From assembly GCA_050740255.1 (NCBI GenBank), contig JBOICV010000110.1, forward strand, positions 1 through 63,874: a DNA stretch of 63,874 nt. The letters are read 5' to 3'. Below the pieces are notes generated by a model. It made no database searches. It was given only the letters and a program-made list of their open reading frames with translations, and was not told the origin of the DNA. This stretch comes from JBOICV01 sp050740255 (GTDB taxonomy: Bacteria; Pseudomonadota; Gammaproteobacteria; Nevskiales; JBOICV01). A program made the translations under genes and the position numbers. This document shows, in pieces, positions 50,909 through 60,646 of the stretch; within the stretch, counting starts at the first letter, position 1; each line of letters starts with the position of its first letter.

Positions 50909-52336
50909 ATGAAGACCAAACGGCTGAACCCGCTGGACGCGTCGTGGCTGCTGGTGGAGTCGCGCGAAACGCCGATGCACGTGGGCAATCTGCAGATTCT
51001 GTCCTTGCCGAAAAACGCGCCGGACGATTACCTCAACAAGATGGTGGCGAATCTGAAGTCCGCGGGCGATTTTGCCTCACCCTGGAATCTGAAACTGCGC
51101 GGCGGCTCGGTGGGGCGCTATCTGCCGAAGTGGGTCGAAGACAATGACGTGGATATTGACTATCACTTCCGGCATTCAGCCCTGCCCAAGCCGGGCGGCG
51201 AGCGCGAGCTGGGCATTCTGGTGTCGCGCCTGCACAGCCATCAACTGGACCTCAATCGCCCGCCCTGGGAATGTCACCTGATCGAAGGCCTGGAAGACAA
51301 CCGCTTCGCGCTGTACACCAAGATGCACCACTCGCTGATTGATGGCGTGAGCGGCGTGCGGCTGTTGCAGCGCATCCTCTCGTCCGATCCCGAGGCGCGC
51401 GACCAGCCGGCGCCCTGGATGGTGCAGCCGCAGGTGCGGGCGCCGCGCGAAGAGGGCGAAGCTGCCACCGCCGCCAGCCCCTATCAAATCGTGATGGACG
51501 GATTGCGTCATCAGGCCCGCTCGACTGCGGAGCTGATCGGCGCGCTGCGGCGCCTGGTCAAGGCCGCGCGCAGCGACAGCGATGCCTTGACCGGCCCCTT
51601 CGCCGCGCCCAATTCCGTGATCAATGGCCGCGTGACCGCGCCGCGCCGTTTCGCCACCCAGCAATACGAGCTGGCGCGGATAAAAGCGCTATCCAAAGCC
51701 GCCGAGTGCTCGCTGAACGACGTCGTGCTGTATCTGTGCGCCACGGCGTTGCGGCGTTTTCTCAAAGAGGCGAATCAGCTACCCGACAAGCCGCTCTCCG
51801 CCGGCATTCCGGTGAATGTGCGCCCGGCGGACGACCAGGCCACTGGCAATGCGATTAGCTTCATCATGGCCAATCTGGCAACCGACGTAGCCGATCCGGT
51901 CAAGCGACTGGAAATCATCAAGGCGTCCACCGCGCGCGGCAAGGAGCATCTGCAAAGCCTGCCGAAAGCCGCTTTGATGCAGTACACGCTGGTGGTGATG
52001 GCGCCCTACACCCTGTCGCTGTTGACCGGCCTGGGCGGACGCACGCGGCCGGTGTTCAACATCACCATTTCCAACGTGCCCGGCCCGAACGAGGCGCTGT
52101 ACTTCAACGGCGCGCGCCTGGAGGCGATGTATCCGGTGTCATTGATTGCCCACGGTGGCGCGCTGAACATCACCTGCCTGTCTTACGCCGGCACGCTCAA
52201 TTTCGGCTACACCGGCTGCCGCGACACCTTGCCGCACATGCAACGCATCGCGGTTTATACCGGCGAAGCACTGGAGGAACTGGAGCAAGCCATCCTCAGA
52301 CCCAAGCGCGGCTTTAAGCGAGCCGCGGCCGGTTGA
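50909..52336 (+). CDS. Wax ester synthase/diacylglycerol acyltransferase (WS/DGAT)
   Basis: A 475-residue acyltransferase. The catalytic HHxxxDG is His140-His141-x-x-x-Asp145-Gly146 in MHHSLIDGVSG. The N-terminus has PLDASWLLVE, and CSLNDVVLYLCATALRRFL and NVPGPNEALYFNGARLEAMY lie in the second half (DUF1298 domain). It joins acyl-CoA to fatty alcohols or diacylglycerol to make storage lipid. It lies divergent to the acyl-CoA dehydrogenase, suggesting a fatty-acid context. Confidence 0.93.
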   Translation: MKTKRLNPLDASWLLVESRETPMHVGNLQILSLPKNAPDDYLNKMVANLKSAGDFASPWNLKLRGGSVGRYLPKWVEDNDVDIDYHFRHSALPKPGGERELGILVSRLHSHQLDLNRPPWECHLIEGLEDNRFALYTKMHHSLIDGVSGVRLLQRILSSDPEARDQPAPWMVQPQVRAPREEGEAATAASPYQIVMDGLRHQARSTAELIGALRRLVKAARSDSDALTGPFAAPNSVINGRVTAPRRFATQQYELARIKALSKAAECSLNDVVLYLCATALRRFLKEANQLPDKPLSAGIPVNVRPADDQATGNAISFIMANLATDVADPVKRLEIIKASTARGKEHLQSLPKAALMQYTLVVMAPYTLSLLTGLGGRTRPVFNITISNVPGPNEALYFNGARLEAMYPVSLIAHGGALNITCLSYAGTLNFGYTGCRDTLPHMQRIAVYTGEALEELEQAILRPKRGFKRAAAG

Positions 52337-52345
52337 GGTTCGGTT

Positions 52346-52972
52346 TTAGAGCGAGGCGGTGTACTGCTTGTAATGCGTCATGACCCGCTTGACGTAAGCC
52401 TGGGTCTCGCGGAACGGTGGAATGCCACGGTGGCGTTCCACCGCGCCGGGGCCGGCGTTATAGGCCGCGAGCGCGAGCTTCAAATTGCTGTTGAAGCGCT
52501 TGAGCATCATGCTCAGATATTGCACCCCGCCGCGGATGTTCTGGTCCGCGTTGAAGCTGTCGCTGACGCCGAGCTCGGCCGCGGTCGCGGGCATTAACTG
52601 CATCAGCCCGCGCGCGCCCACTTTCGAGCGCGCCTTGAGGTCGAAACAGGATTCCACCCGCATCACCGCCTTGACCAGCGCGGCATCCACGTCATAGACC
52701 CGGGCGTATTCGTCAATCATGGCTTGGTACCGCTGGCCGCGCGCGTCGAGCTTGGCGGGCGTCAGGCCCTGGCAGGACAGCACCGCGGTCGGTCGGCCGT
52801 ATTTGCCGATATAGACGTAATCCGCGCTAAAGCCCTTACGATCGGAGAACAGCCGGGTGCCGCTGGGGTCGCGATAAACGTGGACGATGCCATCGTCAGC
52901 GGCAAAGGAAGAACTGCCCGCAATTAGCAGACCGAGCCCGCACAATAATGTCACGACGCCGCGTCGTCTCAA
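52346..52972 (-). CDS. SLT-family lytic transglycosylase
   Basis: A 208-residue exported enzyme with a signal peptide (GLLIAGSSSFAA), an N-terminal DUF4124-like strand region (VHVYRDPSGTRLFSD), and an SLT domain: catalytic Glu107 in VMRVESCF, then GARGLMQLMPATA and LALAAYNAGPGAV. It cleaves peptidoglycan strands. It converges with the WS/DGAT gene, with stops 10 bp apart. Confidence 0.92.
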   Translation of the reverse strand: MRRRGVVTLLCGLGLLIAGSSSFAADDGIVHVYRDPSGTRLFSDRKGFSADYVYIGKYGRPTAVLSCQGLTPAKLDARGQRYQAMIDEYARVYDVDAALVKAVMRVESCFDLKARSKVGARGLMQLMPATAAELGVSDSFNADQNIRGGVQYLSMMLKRFNSNLKLALAAYNAGPGAVERHRGIPPFRETQAYVKRVMTHYKQYTASL

Positions 52973-53115
52973 GCTGAATCCCCCACCGCTCGGCTAGAGT
53001 ATAGAACTTCCGGCCCCCCGGCAAAGTAGGGGTAACTTACCGTCGTCTGTAGGGGTTTCCCGTCAGGGTGCCCACCGGTCGAGCCGGCGTTTACTTGTTC
53101 TCATCCAAGCCCCCC

Positions 53116-53168
53116 TTCGACAGGCTCAGGACAGGCTTCGACAGGCTCAGGACAGGCTCAGGACAGGC
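53116..53168. repeat. 21-bp tandem repeat (2.5 units)
   Basis: TTCGACAGGCTCAGGACAGGC at 53116-53136 and 53137-53157, then a partial unit 53158-53168. The stop codon of sat is made by the first bases of the partial unit. Single copies of the same unit occur at 49.1, 50.7 and 63.4 kb. Confidence 0.85.
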
Positions 53169-54330
53169 CCTTGTAATAGGCGCGCAGGATTTCCAGCACT
53201 TCCGGCCGCGAGAACTCCGCTGGCACTTCCTCGCCCTTGCTGAGCATCTCGCGCAGGCGCGTGCCGGACAGCGACAGGCGGTCCTGGTCGGTGCCCGGGC
53301 AGGTGCGGCTCGAAGCCATACCGCCCACCTTGTAGGACCAGAAGGTCATGTCGAATTTGAGCGGCTTGGTCTCCAGCGCGTTCGCTGGAATCGTGTCGAA
53401 GATTTTGTGCGCGTCGAAGGGGCCGTAGTAAGTACCGACGCCGGCGTGGTCGCGGCCGACGATCAGGTGCGAGCAGCCGTAGTTCTGGCGGAACAGCGCA
53501 TGCAGCAGCGCCTCGCGCGGGCCGGCATAGCGCATGTCCAGCGGATAGCCGGACTGGATCACGGTGTTCTTGACGAAGTAATGCTCGATCAGCGCGGCGA
53601 TTGCGGGCGTGCGCACTTCGGCCGGAATGTCGCCGGGTTTCAGCTCGCCGAGCAGGGAGTGAATCATCACGCCATCGCAGACTTCGATGGCGACCTTGGC
53701 CAGGTACTCGTGCGCGCGGTGCATCGGGTTACGCGTCTGGAACGCGGCGATGGTCTTCCAGCCTTTCTTTTCGAATTCGGCGCGGGTCTGCGCCGGCGTC
53801 ATGTACAGCGCGCCGTACTTCTCGGGGAAGCCGCCCTGCGACAGCACTTTCACCGGGCCGGCGAGGTTGACCTCGCCCTGATCCATCACCATCTTCACGC
53901 CCGGGTGTTTGGGATCAGTGGTCTTGAATACCGACTGGCACTCGTGCGCTTTATCAATCGAATATGTCTCGGTCACCTTCATGGTGCCGAGAATTTCATT
54001 GCGCTTCGGATCAAATAGCGCGACGTCGTTGCCCGCTTTGATCGTGTCCGCCGTGGCCTTGTCGGTGGACAAAGTGATCGGAATCGGCCAGAACAAACTG
54101 TTCGCCAACTTCATCTCGTCGCAAACCGACTGCCAGTCAGCATTGCCCATAAAGCCATCCAGCGGGGTGAAGCCGCCGATACCGAGCATGATCAGGTCGC
54201 CGGCTTCGCGCGAGGCGATGTTCACCTTCGGCAAACCCGCGGCGCGCTGGCGTTCCGCCGCGAGCGCGGCGCCTTCCAGCAGAAGGGGCTTCAACGTGCC
54301 GCCGCCATGCGGCCGGACCAGATGACTCAT
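53158..54330 (-). CDS. sat: Sulfate adenylyltransferase (ATP sulfurylase), Sat type
   Basis: A 390-residue homo-oligomeric ATP sulfurylase with the ATP site QTRNPMHRAHEYL and GRDHAGVGTYYGPFDAHKIF. No APS kinase domain is present. It makes APS from sulfate and ATP, or runs in reverse in sulfur oxidisers. No APS reductase, aprAB or cysC gene is in the window, so I cannot tell assimilation from dissimilation. A TauE/SafE gene follows 103 bp upstream on the same strand. The last three residues and stop lie in a tandem repeat. Confidence 0.93.
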   Translation of the reverse strand: MSHLVRPHGGGTLKPLLLEGAALAAERQRAAGLPKVNIASREAGDLIMLGIGGFTPLDGFMGNADWQSVCDEMKLANSLFWPIPITLSTDKATADTIKAGNDVALFDPKRNEILGTMKVTETYSIDKAHECQSVFKTTDPKHPGVKMVMDQGEVNLAGPVKVLSQGGFPEKYGALYMTPAQTRAEFEKKGWKTIAAFQTRNPMHRAHEYLAKVAIEVCDGVMIHSLLGELKPGDIPAEVRTPAIAALIEHYFVKNTVIQSGYPLDMRYAGPREALLHALFRQNYGCSHLIVGRDHAGVGTYYGPFDAHKIFDTIPANALETKPLKFDMTFWSYKVGGMASSRTCPGTDQDRLSLSGTRLREMLSKGEEVPAEFSRPEVLEILRAYYKGLS

Positions 54331-54434
54331 CGGAACCTCATTTCATTAGCGGAAAACGCGAGGGCGCAAATTATACGGTCTCGCGCCGCTCACGAGTCGC
54401 CCATTTGTAGTAAGAACATGTGCAGTAGGAACGC

Positions 54435-55226
54435 TTAGCCAAACAACATCTGCAAGCCGATCAGCGTCAACAGCAAGGCGAAACTGCGCTTGAGCAGCTT
54501 CGGCGACAGGCGGTGCGCGAGACTGGCGCCCTGCGGCGCGGTGAAGACGCTGGCCACGGCGATGCCGAGAAAGCCGGGCACGGACACATAGCCCAAACTC
54601 CAGTCGGGCCGCCCCGGCTCGCCTAATCCCGCGAGCAAAAAACCTATCGCGCCAGCCCAGGCGATGGGCACGCCGCAGGCGGCCGCGGTACCCACCGCCT
54701 GGCGGACGGGCACCGAACACCAGCAGAGAAAGGGCACGGTGAGCGAGCCGCCGCCAATGCCGATCAAGGAGGACAGCGTGCCAATCACGCCGCCCGCTGT
54801 TGCCAATGCCGGCGTTCCGGGCAGGGCGGTGTGGCCCTGGGGTTTGAGATCCAGCCACATTTGCAAAGCGGTCAGCAGCGCGCCGACGCCGACGATTTGC
54901 GCCAGCGCGCGGCTCGGCAACACGTCGGCCAGAAACGCGCCTGCCACCGCGCCGATCGCGAGGCCTGCCGCCATCGCGCGAAACACCGGCCACAACACCG
55001 CTTGATGCTGGTGGTGCCGCCGCATGGAGGAGATCGAGGTCGCGGAAATCACCGCCAAAGAAGTTCCGATGGCGACTTGCATCGTGATCGCGGTATCAGT
55101 GCCTTGCGCCGGCAGCACGAAGGCCAGCGCCGGCACCATGATCATGCCGCCGCCGACGCCGAACAGCCCGGCCATCAACCCGGCCACCGCGCCGGTCACA
55201 AGATAAATGGCGAGCGTGGTGAGCAT
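54435..55226 (-). CDS. TauE/SafE-family membrane transporter
   Basis: A 263-residue protein with about eight transmembrane helices and two related halves. It has GLFGVGGGMIMVPAL near residue 20 and LIGIGGGSLTVPFL near residue 154, the paired Gly-rich signatures of the TauE/SafE family. Some members export sulfite or organosulfur anions. Its neighbour sat makes a sulfur role plausible but not shown. Confidence 0.9.
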   Translation of the reverse strand: MLTTLAIYLVTGAVAGLMAGLFGVGGGMIMVPALAFVLPAQGTDTAITMQVAIGTSLAVISATSISSMRRHHQHQAVLWPVFRAMAAGLAIGAVAGAFLADVLPSRALAQIVGVGALLTALQMWLDLKPQGHTALPGTPALATAGGVIGTLSSLIGIGGGSLTVPFLCWCSVPVRQAVGTAAACGVPIAWAGAIGFLLAGLGEPGRPDWSLGYVSVPGFLGIAVASVFTAPQGASLAHRLSPKLLKRSFALLLTLIGLQMLFG

Positions 55227-55289
55227 GGTGGGCGCATTCTACGCGGCGCATACCTAGCCCGCATGCGCTGCATTACACTTGCGCGTCTT

Positions 55290-57248
55290 ATGCAGCTATC
55301 GGCCAGGTTTCGCGCGCTGTTTTTCCTGTTCCTACTCGGCGTCGCCGTATCTATCAATGCGCAAGACGCGAGCGGCCTTGAGCGCGCGGAATTCAAGCGC
55401 TTATATGAAGCAGCCTCTGAAGGGAAAGCCGCTGAGGCTGACTTCGCAGGCTTGTCGCAGTATGTGCTTTTTCCTTACCTGATCGCTGCCCGACTCAGCT
55501 GGCTGAATGAACGTGAGCCGGGCCTCGAAACCGATCAGCAGATCGCCGAATTTCTCGCGCGCAATCCGCGGTTGGGCGCTACGCCAGCACTGCGCAGCCG
55601 CTGGCTGGATAGTCTGGCGAGGCAGGAAAACTGGGCCACGCTCCTGGCCAATATTCCGGACGATACACAGAACCTCACGCTGCGTTGCCGCCGCCTGCAC
55701 GCCAAGCTTGCGCTGGGCATCGAGGAGGGGCGTGCGGAGGAAGCGCGCGAGCTGTGGCGTTCCGCCAAGCCGCTTCCGGCGGATTGCCAGCCCGTTTTCG
55801 AGTGGCTGAAGGAGTCGGGTGAACTGACGCCGGCGCTGCTGGAGGAGCGCACGCAGCTCGCGCAAAACGCCGGCGAGCTCGATTTGGTGCAGTCGCTGGC
55901 CCAATGGCAAAGCGGCGCGGCACAGGCACGTACCGAGCGCTGGCTCAGGCTCATGCGCGAGCCCGAAGCGGAATTGGAACGTCTGGCGGAACAGCCTGAT
56001 CCGGAATTCGATTCATCCGCGCTCTTGCAGGCCCTGCAGCGGTTGGCGCGCCGTGATCCGGACGCGGCGGCCGAGTTGCAGCCGCAGCTTGCGCAAAGCG
56101 GCGCATTCACAGCGGCGGAGTCAGCGCAGGCGGCGGCCTATATCGGCTATAGCTATATGCTGTCGCGCGAACCAGAGTCTTTCGACTGGTTCACCCGCGC
56201 CGGCACGGCCCAGCTCGACGCCAAGCTGCGCGACTGGCGGGTGCGCACGGCGCTGTTTGCACGCGACTGGCAGGCGGTGCGGAGCTGGATCGCGCTCATG
56301 CCGCCAGCGGAACGCGAGGACGAACGCTGGCGTTACTGGGATGCGCGCGCGGCACTGGAACTTGGCGGCAGGCGCAGAAAGACAGCAGCCGAACACGTCC
56401 TGGCCGAACTGGCGCAGAGGCGCAGTTACTACGGCTATCTGGCGGCTGACCGTCTGCATAGGCCGTATCGGCTCAATCATCGCTCCTCCGCTGACGATAG
56501 CGAGGCGCAAAGCCGCATTGCGCAGGACTTAGCCGCCCGGCGTGCGCGTGAGCTGTGGTTGCTGGACTACCCGTCCGAAGCCCGTGCCGAATGGCAACAG
56601 CTCGTCAAACGGCTGCAACCCGCCGAACTCGAACAGGCCGCTTTGCTTGCGCATCACTGGGGCTGGCACTCGAGCGCGATTCTGTCGCTGCAGTCCGCCG
56701 GCAACTGGGACGATTTAGACCTGCGCTTCCCGCTGCCTTATCGCGATTCCATCGAGAACCTCGCGCGCACCCGCCGGCTCGATCCGGCCTGGGTATACGG
56801 GTTAATGCGCACGGAGTCGCTATTCATGCGTGATGCGCGCTCGCCCGCCAATGCCTGGGGACTCATGCAACTCCTGCCAGCGACCGGCCAGCGCAGCGCG
56901 CGCCGGCTGGGTATCGCCTGGGACGGTATCGAAACGCTCAAGCTAGCCGAGCCGAACATCCGCCTGGGCACCGCTTATCTCGAGGAAATGCGGGACAAGT
57001 TCGGCGGCAATGCGGCGCTCGCGACCGCCGCCTATAACGCCGGACCCAATCCCGTGCTGCGCTGGTTGCCACAAACGCCCACTGAAGGCGAGCTATGGGT
57101 TGAGATCATTCCCTATAACGAGACCCACAAATACGTTAAGAGCGTGCTCGAATACGCCACCACCTTCGAATGGCGGCTGACGGGTAAAACCAGCCGCCTC
57201 ACACAGCGCCTCGGCACCATTCCGCCGCAGGATCAACTGCCGGACTAG
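55290..57248 (+). CDS. slt: Soluble lytic murein transglycosylase (Slt70-like)
   Basis: A 652-residue periplasmic enzyme. A signal peptide (LFFLFLLGVAVSINAQ) is followed by a superhelical U-domain of helical repeats (about 30-440), a linker, and a C-terminal SLT catalytic domain with Glu509 (MRTESLFMRDARSPANAWGL) and TAAYNAGPNPVLRWL. An in-frame ATG at 55263 could extend it by nine residues. It trims peptidoglycan with release of anhydromuropeptides. Confidence 0.93.
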   Translation: MQLSARFRALFFLFLLGVAVSINAQDASGLERAEFKRLYEAASEGKAAEADFAGLSQYVLFPYLIAARLSWLNEREPGLETDQQIAEFLARNPRLGATPALRSRWLDSLARQENWATLLANIPDDTQNLTLRCRRLHAKLALGIEEGRAEEARELWRSAKPLPADCQPVFEWLKESGELTPALLEERTQLAQNAGELDLVQSLAQWQSGAAQARTERWLRLMREPEAELERLAEQPDPEFDSSALLQALQRLARRDPDAAAELQPQLAQSGAFTAAESAQAAAYIGYSYMLSREPESFDWFTRAGTAQLDAKLRDWRVRTALFARDWQAVRSWIALMPPAEREDERWRYWDARAALELGGRRRKTAAEHVLAELAQRRSYYGYLAADRLHRPYRLNHRSSADDSEAQSRIAQDLAARRARELWLLDYPSEARAEWQQLVKRLQPAELEQAALLAHHWGWHSSAILSLQSAGNWDDLDLRFPLPYRDSIENLARTRRLDPAWVYGLMRTESLFMRDARSPANAWGLMQLLPATGQRSARRLGIAWDGIETLKLAEPNIRLGTAYLEEMRDKFGGNAALATAAYNAGPNPVLRWLPQTPTEGELWVEIIPYNETHKYVKSVLEYATTFEWRLTGKTSRLTQRLGTIPPQDQLPD

Positions 57249-57273
57249 TGCGGCCCGGCAGTAAGATGTGACC

Positions 57274-58188
57274 ATGAGCGCGCGGCATATCTGCATACTC
57301 GGCGGCAGCGGTTTTGTCGGCCGCCATCTGCTTGCGCGCCTGCGGCTCGACGGACATCGCCTGAAAATCCTGACCCGCAGCGAGCGCACCAGCGCCCGGC
57401 TGTTCCGGCAGATTTCGGCGGAGGCGGTGGTGATCGATGTCTACAACCAGGCCCTGCTCGAACAGCAATTCGCCGGCTGCGACACGGTCATCAACCTGAT
57501 CGGTATTCTCAACGAGCGCGGCCATGACGGCAGCGAGTTCCAGCGCGTACATGCGGCGTTGCCGGCCGGCATTGCACGGGCGGCGCAGGCCGCAGGCGTC
57601 ACGCGCCTACTGCATATGAGCGCGCTCGGCGCTGCGCCGGACGCGCCCAGCCTGTATCTGCAAACCAAAAGCATGGGCAATGATGCGCTGACGCAGGTAT
57701 TGGGCAATGCGCTAGCCTGGACCATCTTCAAGCCTTCGGTGATTTTCGGCCCCGGCGATGGCCTGACCTGCCGGTTTCAGGCACTGCTGAAAATCACGCC
57801 ATTCGTATTTCCGCTAGCTTGCCCACAGGCGCGCTTTGCGCCGGTCTATGTCGGCGATGTGGTGGAAGCTTTTGCGCGCAGCCTGGACGACGCGCGCAGC
57901 CACGGTCAGTACTACGAGCTGTGCGGCGCGGACTTGTTTACGCTGCAGGAGATTGTGGAGTTGACCGCGCACACGGCCCGGCTAAAGCGCAAAATCATTC
58001 CGTTATCCGATCGCCTGTCGCGACTGCAGGCCGAGATCATGGAGTACCTGCCGGGCAAACCCTTTTCGCGCGATAACTATCTTTCGACCAGGCAGGACAG
58101 CGTCTGTAGCGGCAAACTAGCGGGCCTTGGCGCTCTGGGTGTTGAGCCGACGCCGATGAATAAGGCTGTTGCGACCTACCTCGCATGA
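57274..58188 (+). CDS. NDUFA9-like atypical SDR (NAD(P)-binding)
   Basis: A 304-residue atypical SDR with GGSGFVGRHL at the N-terminus and an interrupted active-site segment (MSALGAAPDAPSLYLQTKSMG). It resembles the complex I NDUFA9-related group, in which bacterial members act in ubiquinone or quinone-linked processes or have no known activity. ATG 57274 is preferred to the GTG at 57268. Its stop overlaps the cca start. Confidence 0.85.
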   Translation: MSARHICILGGSGFVGRHLLARLRLDGHRLKILTRSERTSARLFRQISAEAVVIDVYNQALLEQQFAGCDTVINLIGILNERGHDGSEFQRVHAALPAGIARAAQAAGVTRLLHMSALGAAPDAPSLYLQTKSMGNDALTQVLGNALAWTIFKPSVIFGPGDGLTCRFQALLKITPFVFPLACPQARFAPVYVGDVVEAFARSLDDARSHGQYYELCGADLFTLQEIVELTAHTARLKRKIIPLSDRLSRLQAEIMEYLPGKPFSRDNYLSTRQDSVCSGKLAGLGALGVEPTPMNKAVATYLA

Positions 58189-59423
58189 AAACTTACCTGG
58201 TTGGTGGTGCGGTGCGCGACAAACTACTGGGTCTGCCGGTCAAAGAGCGCGACTACGTGGTGGTCGGCACCACGCCCGAGCAAATGCTGGCGCTTGGGTT
58301 CAAGCCGGTCGGCAAGGACTTTCCGGTCTTTCTGCATCCGCAAACCAAGGCCGAATATGCTTTGGCGCGTACCGAGCGCAAATCCGGTCGCGGCTATCAC
58401 GGCTTCATTTTCTACACCGGCCCCGAGGTAAGGCTGGAGGATGATTTGATCCGCCGCGATCTCAGCATCAACGCGATGGCCGAGGACGAGCAGGGAAAAC
58501 TGGTGGATCCGCACGGTGGCCGCAGCGATCTCGAGCAGAAAATCCTGCGCCACGTATCGCCGGCGTTTGCCGAAGATCCGGTGCGGGTGCTGCGCGTGGC
58601 GCGTTTTTATGCGCGCTTCAAGCCGCTGGGTTTTCGGGTGGCCGATGAAACGCTGGCGCTATTGCGCGAATTGGTGGCTAGCGGCGAGGTGGATCAGCTC
58701 GTGTCTGAGCGCGTCTGGCAGGAAACTTGCCGCGCCCTGATGGAGGCCGATCCCGCGGCCTTCTTCGAGTTGCTGCGTGAATGTGGGGCGACGGCGAAAT
58801 TATTTCCGGAACTGGATGCGCTGTTCGGCGTGCCGCAACCGCCGCAGCATCATCCGGAAATAGACAGCGGGATACATACGCTGCTGGCGCTCAATTATTC
58901 CGCCAAAATCCTGGCGCCGCTGGCCGTCCGTTACGCCGTGCTATGTCACGACTTCGGCAAAGGGCTAACCCCCAAGCACCTGCTGCCCAAGCACCACGGC
59001 CACGAGCACAACGGCGTGCCGCTGGTCGAACAGTGCTCCGCCCGGCTGCGGGTGCCGACCGATTGCCGCGAGCTGGCGGTGCTGGCCTGCCGTTATCATC
59101 TGCATGTGCACATCGCGCGCGAGCTGCGGCCGGATACTTTGCTGGAACTGCTGGAGTCACTCGATGCTTTCCGCCGGCCGGAACGCTTCGAGCAGTTTCT
59201 GCAGGCCTGCGAAAGCGATGCGCGCGGCCGTACCGGGCTGGAGCAGCGCGACTATCCGCAGGCGCCGTATCTACGGGGCGCGCTGGCGGCGGCGCAAGGC
59301 GTAGCGGTTGACGAGATCGTAAAGTCCGGATTGAAGAGCGCAGCCGTGGGCAGCGCCCTGCGTGAGCAACGCATTCGCGTACTGACCGATTGGCGTGGGA
59401 AAGCACCCAAGCCCGCAGCCTGA
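58185..59423 (+). CDS. cca: CCA-adding tRNA nucleotidyltransferase
   Basis: A 412-residue class II CCA enzyme: YLVGGAVRDKLLG, the metal-site region with ERDYVVVG, RRDLSINAMAED, and DPHGGRSDLEQKILRHVS. The C-terminal HD domain (VLCHDFGKG) is of the type found in E. coli Cca, giving phosphohydrolase activity. It repairs and matures tRNA 3' ends. Start overlaps the previous stop as ATGA. Confidence 0.95.
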   Translation: MKTYLVGGAVRDKLLGLPVKERDYVVVGTTPEQMLALGFKPVGKDFPVFLHPQTKAEYALARTERKSGRGYHGFIFYTGPEVRLEDDLIRRDLSINAMAEDEQGKLVDPHGGRSDLEQKILRHVSPAFAEDPVRVLRVARFYARFKPLGFRVADETLALLRELVASGEVDQLVSERVWQETCRALMEADPAAFFELLRECGATAKLFPELDALFGVPQPPQHHPEIDSGIHTLLALNYSAKILAPLAVRYAVLCHDFGKGLTPKHLLPKHHGHEHNGVPLVEQCSARLRVPTDCRELAVLACRYHLHVHIARELRPDTLLELLESLDAFRRPERFEQFLQACESDARGRTGLEQRDYPQAPYLRGALAAAQGVAVDEIVKSGLKSAAVGSALREQRIRVLTDWRGKAPKPAA

Positions 59424-59444
59424 CCTATTTCTAAGGGGATAACC

Positions 59445-59774
59445 ATGCGCTACTACTGGCTGATTGCCATTCTGTTTTTCTCCGCCTGCACGCAGGAGAC
59501 GCAAAACCAGATCGGCCGCTCCGTGCAGAACTGGACCGGCACCAATGGCGTGCTGGAGATGTACGCCGGCGACAAGCTGGTGCGGCGTTTCATCCACATC
59601 GACAAGCTCAGCACCGCCTACGGCACCGACGACGGCCAGGCGCGGCCGTATCGCTTCGGTTACGGCGTGCTGGACGAAAACCTGAACCTGCAGAAAGACG
59701 CGGGAGAGAAAAAGGTTTACTTCGAGATCAGCGACTACGGCACCAATTACGTGTTCTACGAAAGCCCGCGCTAG
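59445..59774 (+). CDS. Small lipoprotein of unknown function
   Basis: A 109-residue protein with a short signal peptide and a lipobox-like FFSAC (Cys15). The rest is beta-rich (GVLEMYAGDKLVRRFIHIDK, ISDYGTNYVFYESP). AAGGGGA lies before the ATG. It is placed between cca and the convergent uppP; function unknown. Confidence 0.78.
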   Translation: MRYYWLIAILFFSACTQETQNQIGRSVQNWTGTNGVLEMYAGDKLVRRFIHIDKLSTAYGTDDGQARPYRFGYGVLDENLNLQKDAGEKKVYFEISDYGTNYVFYESPR

Positions 59775-59783
59775 TTCACAAAC

Positions 59784-60584
59784 CTATAGATATATCGCCA
59801 GCAACAAGCCGCCCAGCGCAAGGCGGTAAATCACAAACGGCAGAAACCCAACCGTAGTGATCATTTTCAGAAGATAGTGAATGCAGAGAAAGCCGCTGAC
59901 GGCGGCCGCCGCTGTGCCGGCGGCGATGGCGGCCCAGGGCGCGGGCTCAGGCGCCGTCGCTACTTGCTGAAACTCGTATAGCGTGGCCAGCACGATTACC
60001 GGCAAGGCCATCAGAAACGAGAAGCGTGCGGCGCCGGTGCGGGAAAGTCCGAGCATAAGTCCCGCAGTCATGGTGACACCGGAGCGCGACGAGCCCGGAA
60101 TCAAAGCAACCGCCTGCGCCACGCCGATTAAAAGATATTCATGCCAGCGCAGCGCGTTCTCCATGCGGTTCTGCCGCGCGCGCACTTGCGCCCACCACAG
60201 CAATAAGCCGAAGCCGATCAGGGCCGCGGCGATCAGCCGGGGATCATCCGGCTGGCCGGCTTCGACATACTCCTCCAGCAGAAAACCGCTCACGCCGGCG
60301 GGGATCGTCGCGAGCAGCACGCCCCAGGCGAGGCGCGCATCGCCGGACGGCTCGCCGTTGGTCAGCGAACGGACCCAGGCCACGGTCATAAGATGGATGT
60401 CGCGGTGAAAATAGCCGATCACCGCCAGCAGGGTGCCGAAGTGCAACGCGACGTCGAAGGCCAGCGACTGGTCCTGCCAGCCGAACAGCTTGGGCACCAG
60501 AATGAGGTGCGCGGAACTGGAGATCGGCAGAAATTCGGTCAGGCCCTGCACCAGGCCAAGGACAACGGCTTGTATCCAATCCAT
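59784..60584 (-). CDS. uppP: Undecaprenyl-diphosphatase UppP (BacA)
   Basis: A 266-residue inner-membrane phosphatase with the two family motifs GLTEFLPISSSAHL and PGSSRSGVTM, and about eight transmembrane helices. It recycles the undecaprenyl carrier in cell-wall synthesis and can give bacitracin resistance. The cca-uppP proximity is as in E. coli. Confidence 0.95.
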   Translation of the reverse strand: MDWIQAVVLGLVQGLTEFLPISSSAHLILVPKLFGWQDQSLAFDVALHFGTLLAVIGYFHRDIHLMTVAWVRSLTNGEPSGDARLAWGVLLATIPAGVSGFLLEEYVEAGQPDDPRLIAAALIGFGLLLWWAQVRARQNRMENALRWHEYLLIGVAQAVALIPGSSRSGVTMTAGLMLGLSRTGAARFSFLMALPVIVLATLYEFQQVATAPEPAPWAAIAAGTAAAAVSGFLCIHYLLKMITTVGFLPFVIYRLALGGLLLAIYL

Positions 60585-60646
60585 GATGAGTTTGCCGCCG
60601 CGCGCTACTATCTAGCGCGAGCAGCTAAATAAGATGAAGAGGGCAA

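Noticed and set aside
53116..53168. A possible CRISPR array in the tandem 21-bp units
   Set aside because: The units are directly adjacent without spacers, only 2.5 copies, and the same unit occurs singly elsewhere. No cas genes are present.
54831..55289. The longer Slt N-terminus starting at 54831
   Set aside because: It runs antisense through the TauE-like gene and has no conserved sequence. The signal peptide starts at 55290 (or 55263).
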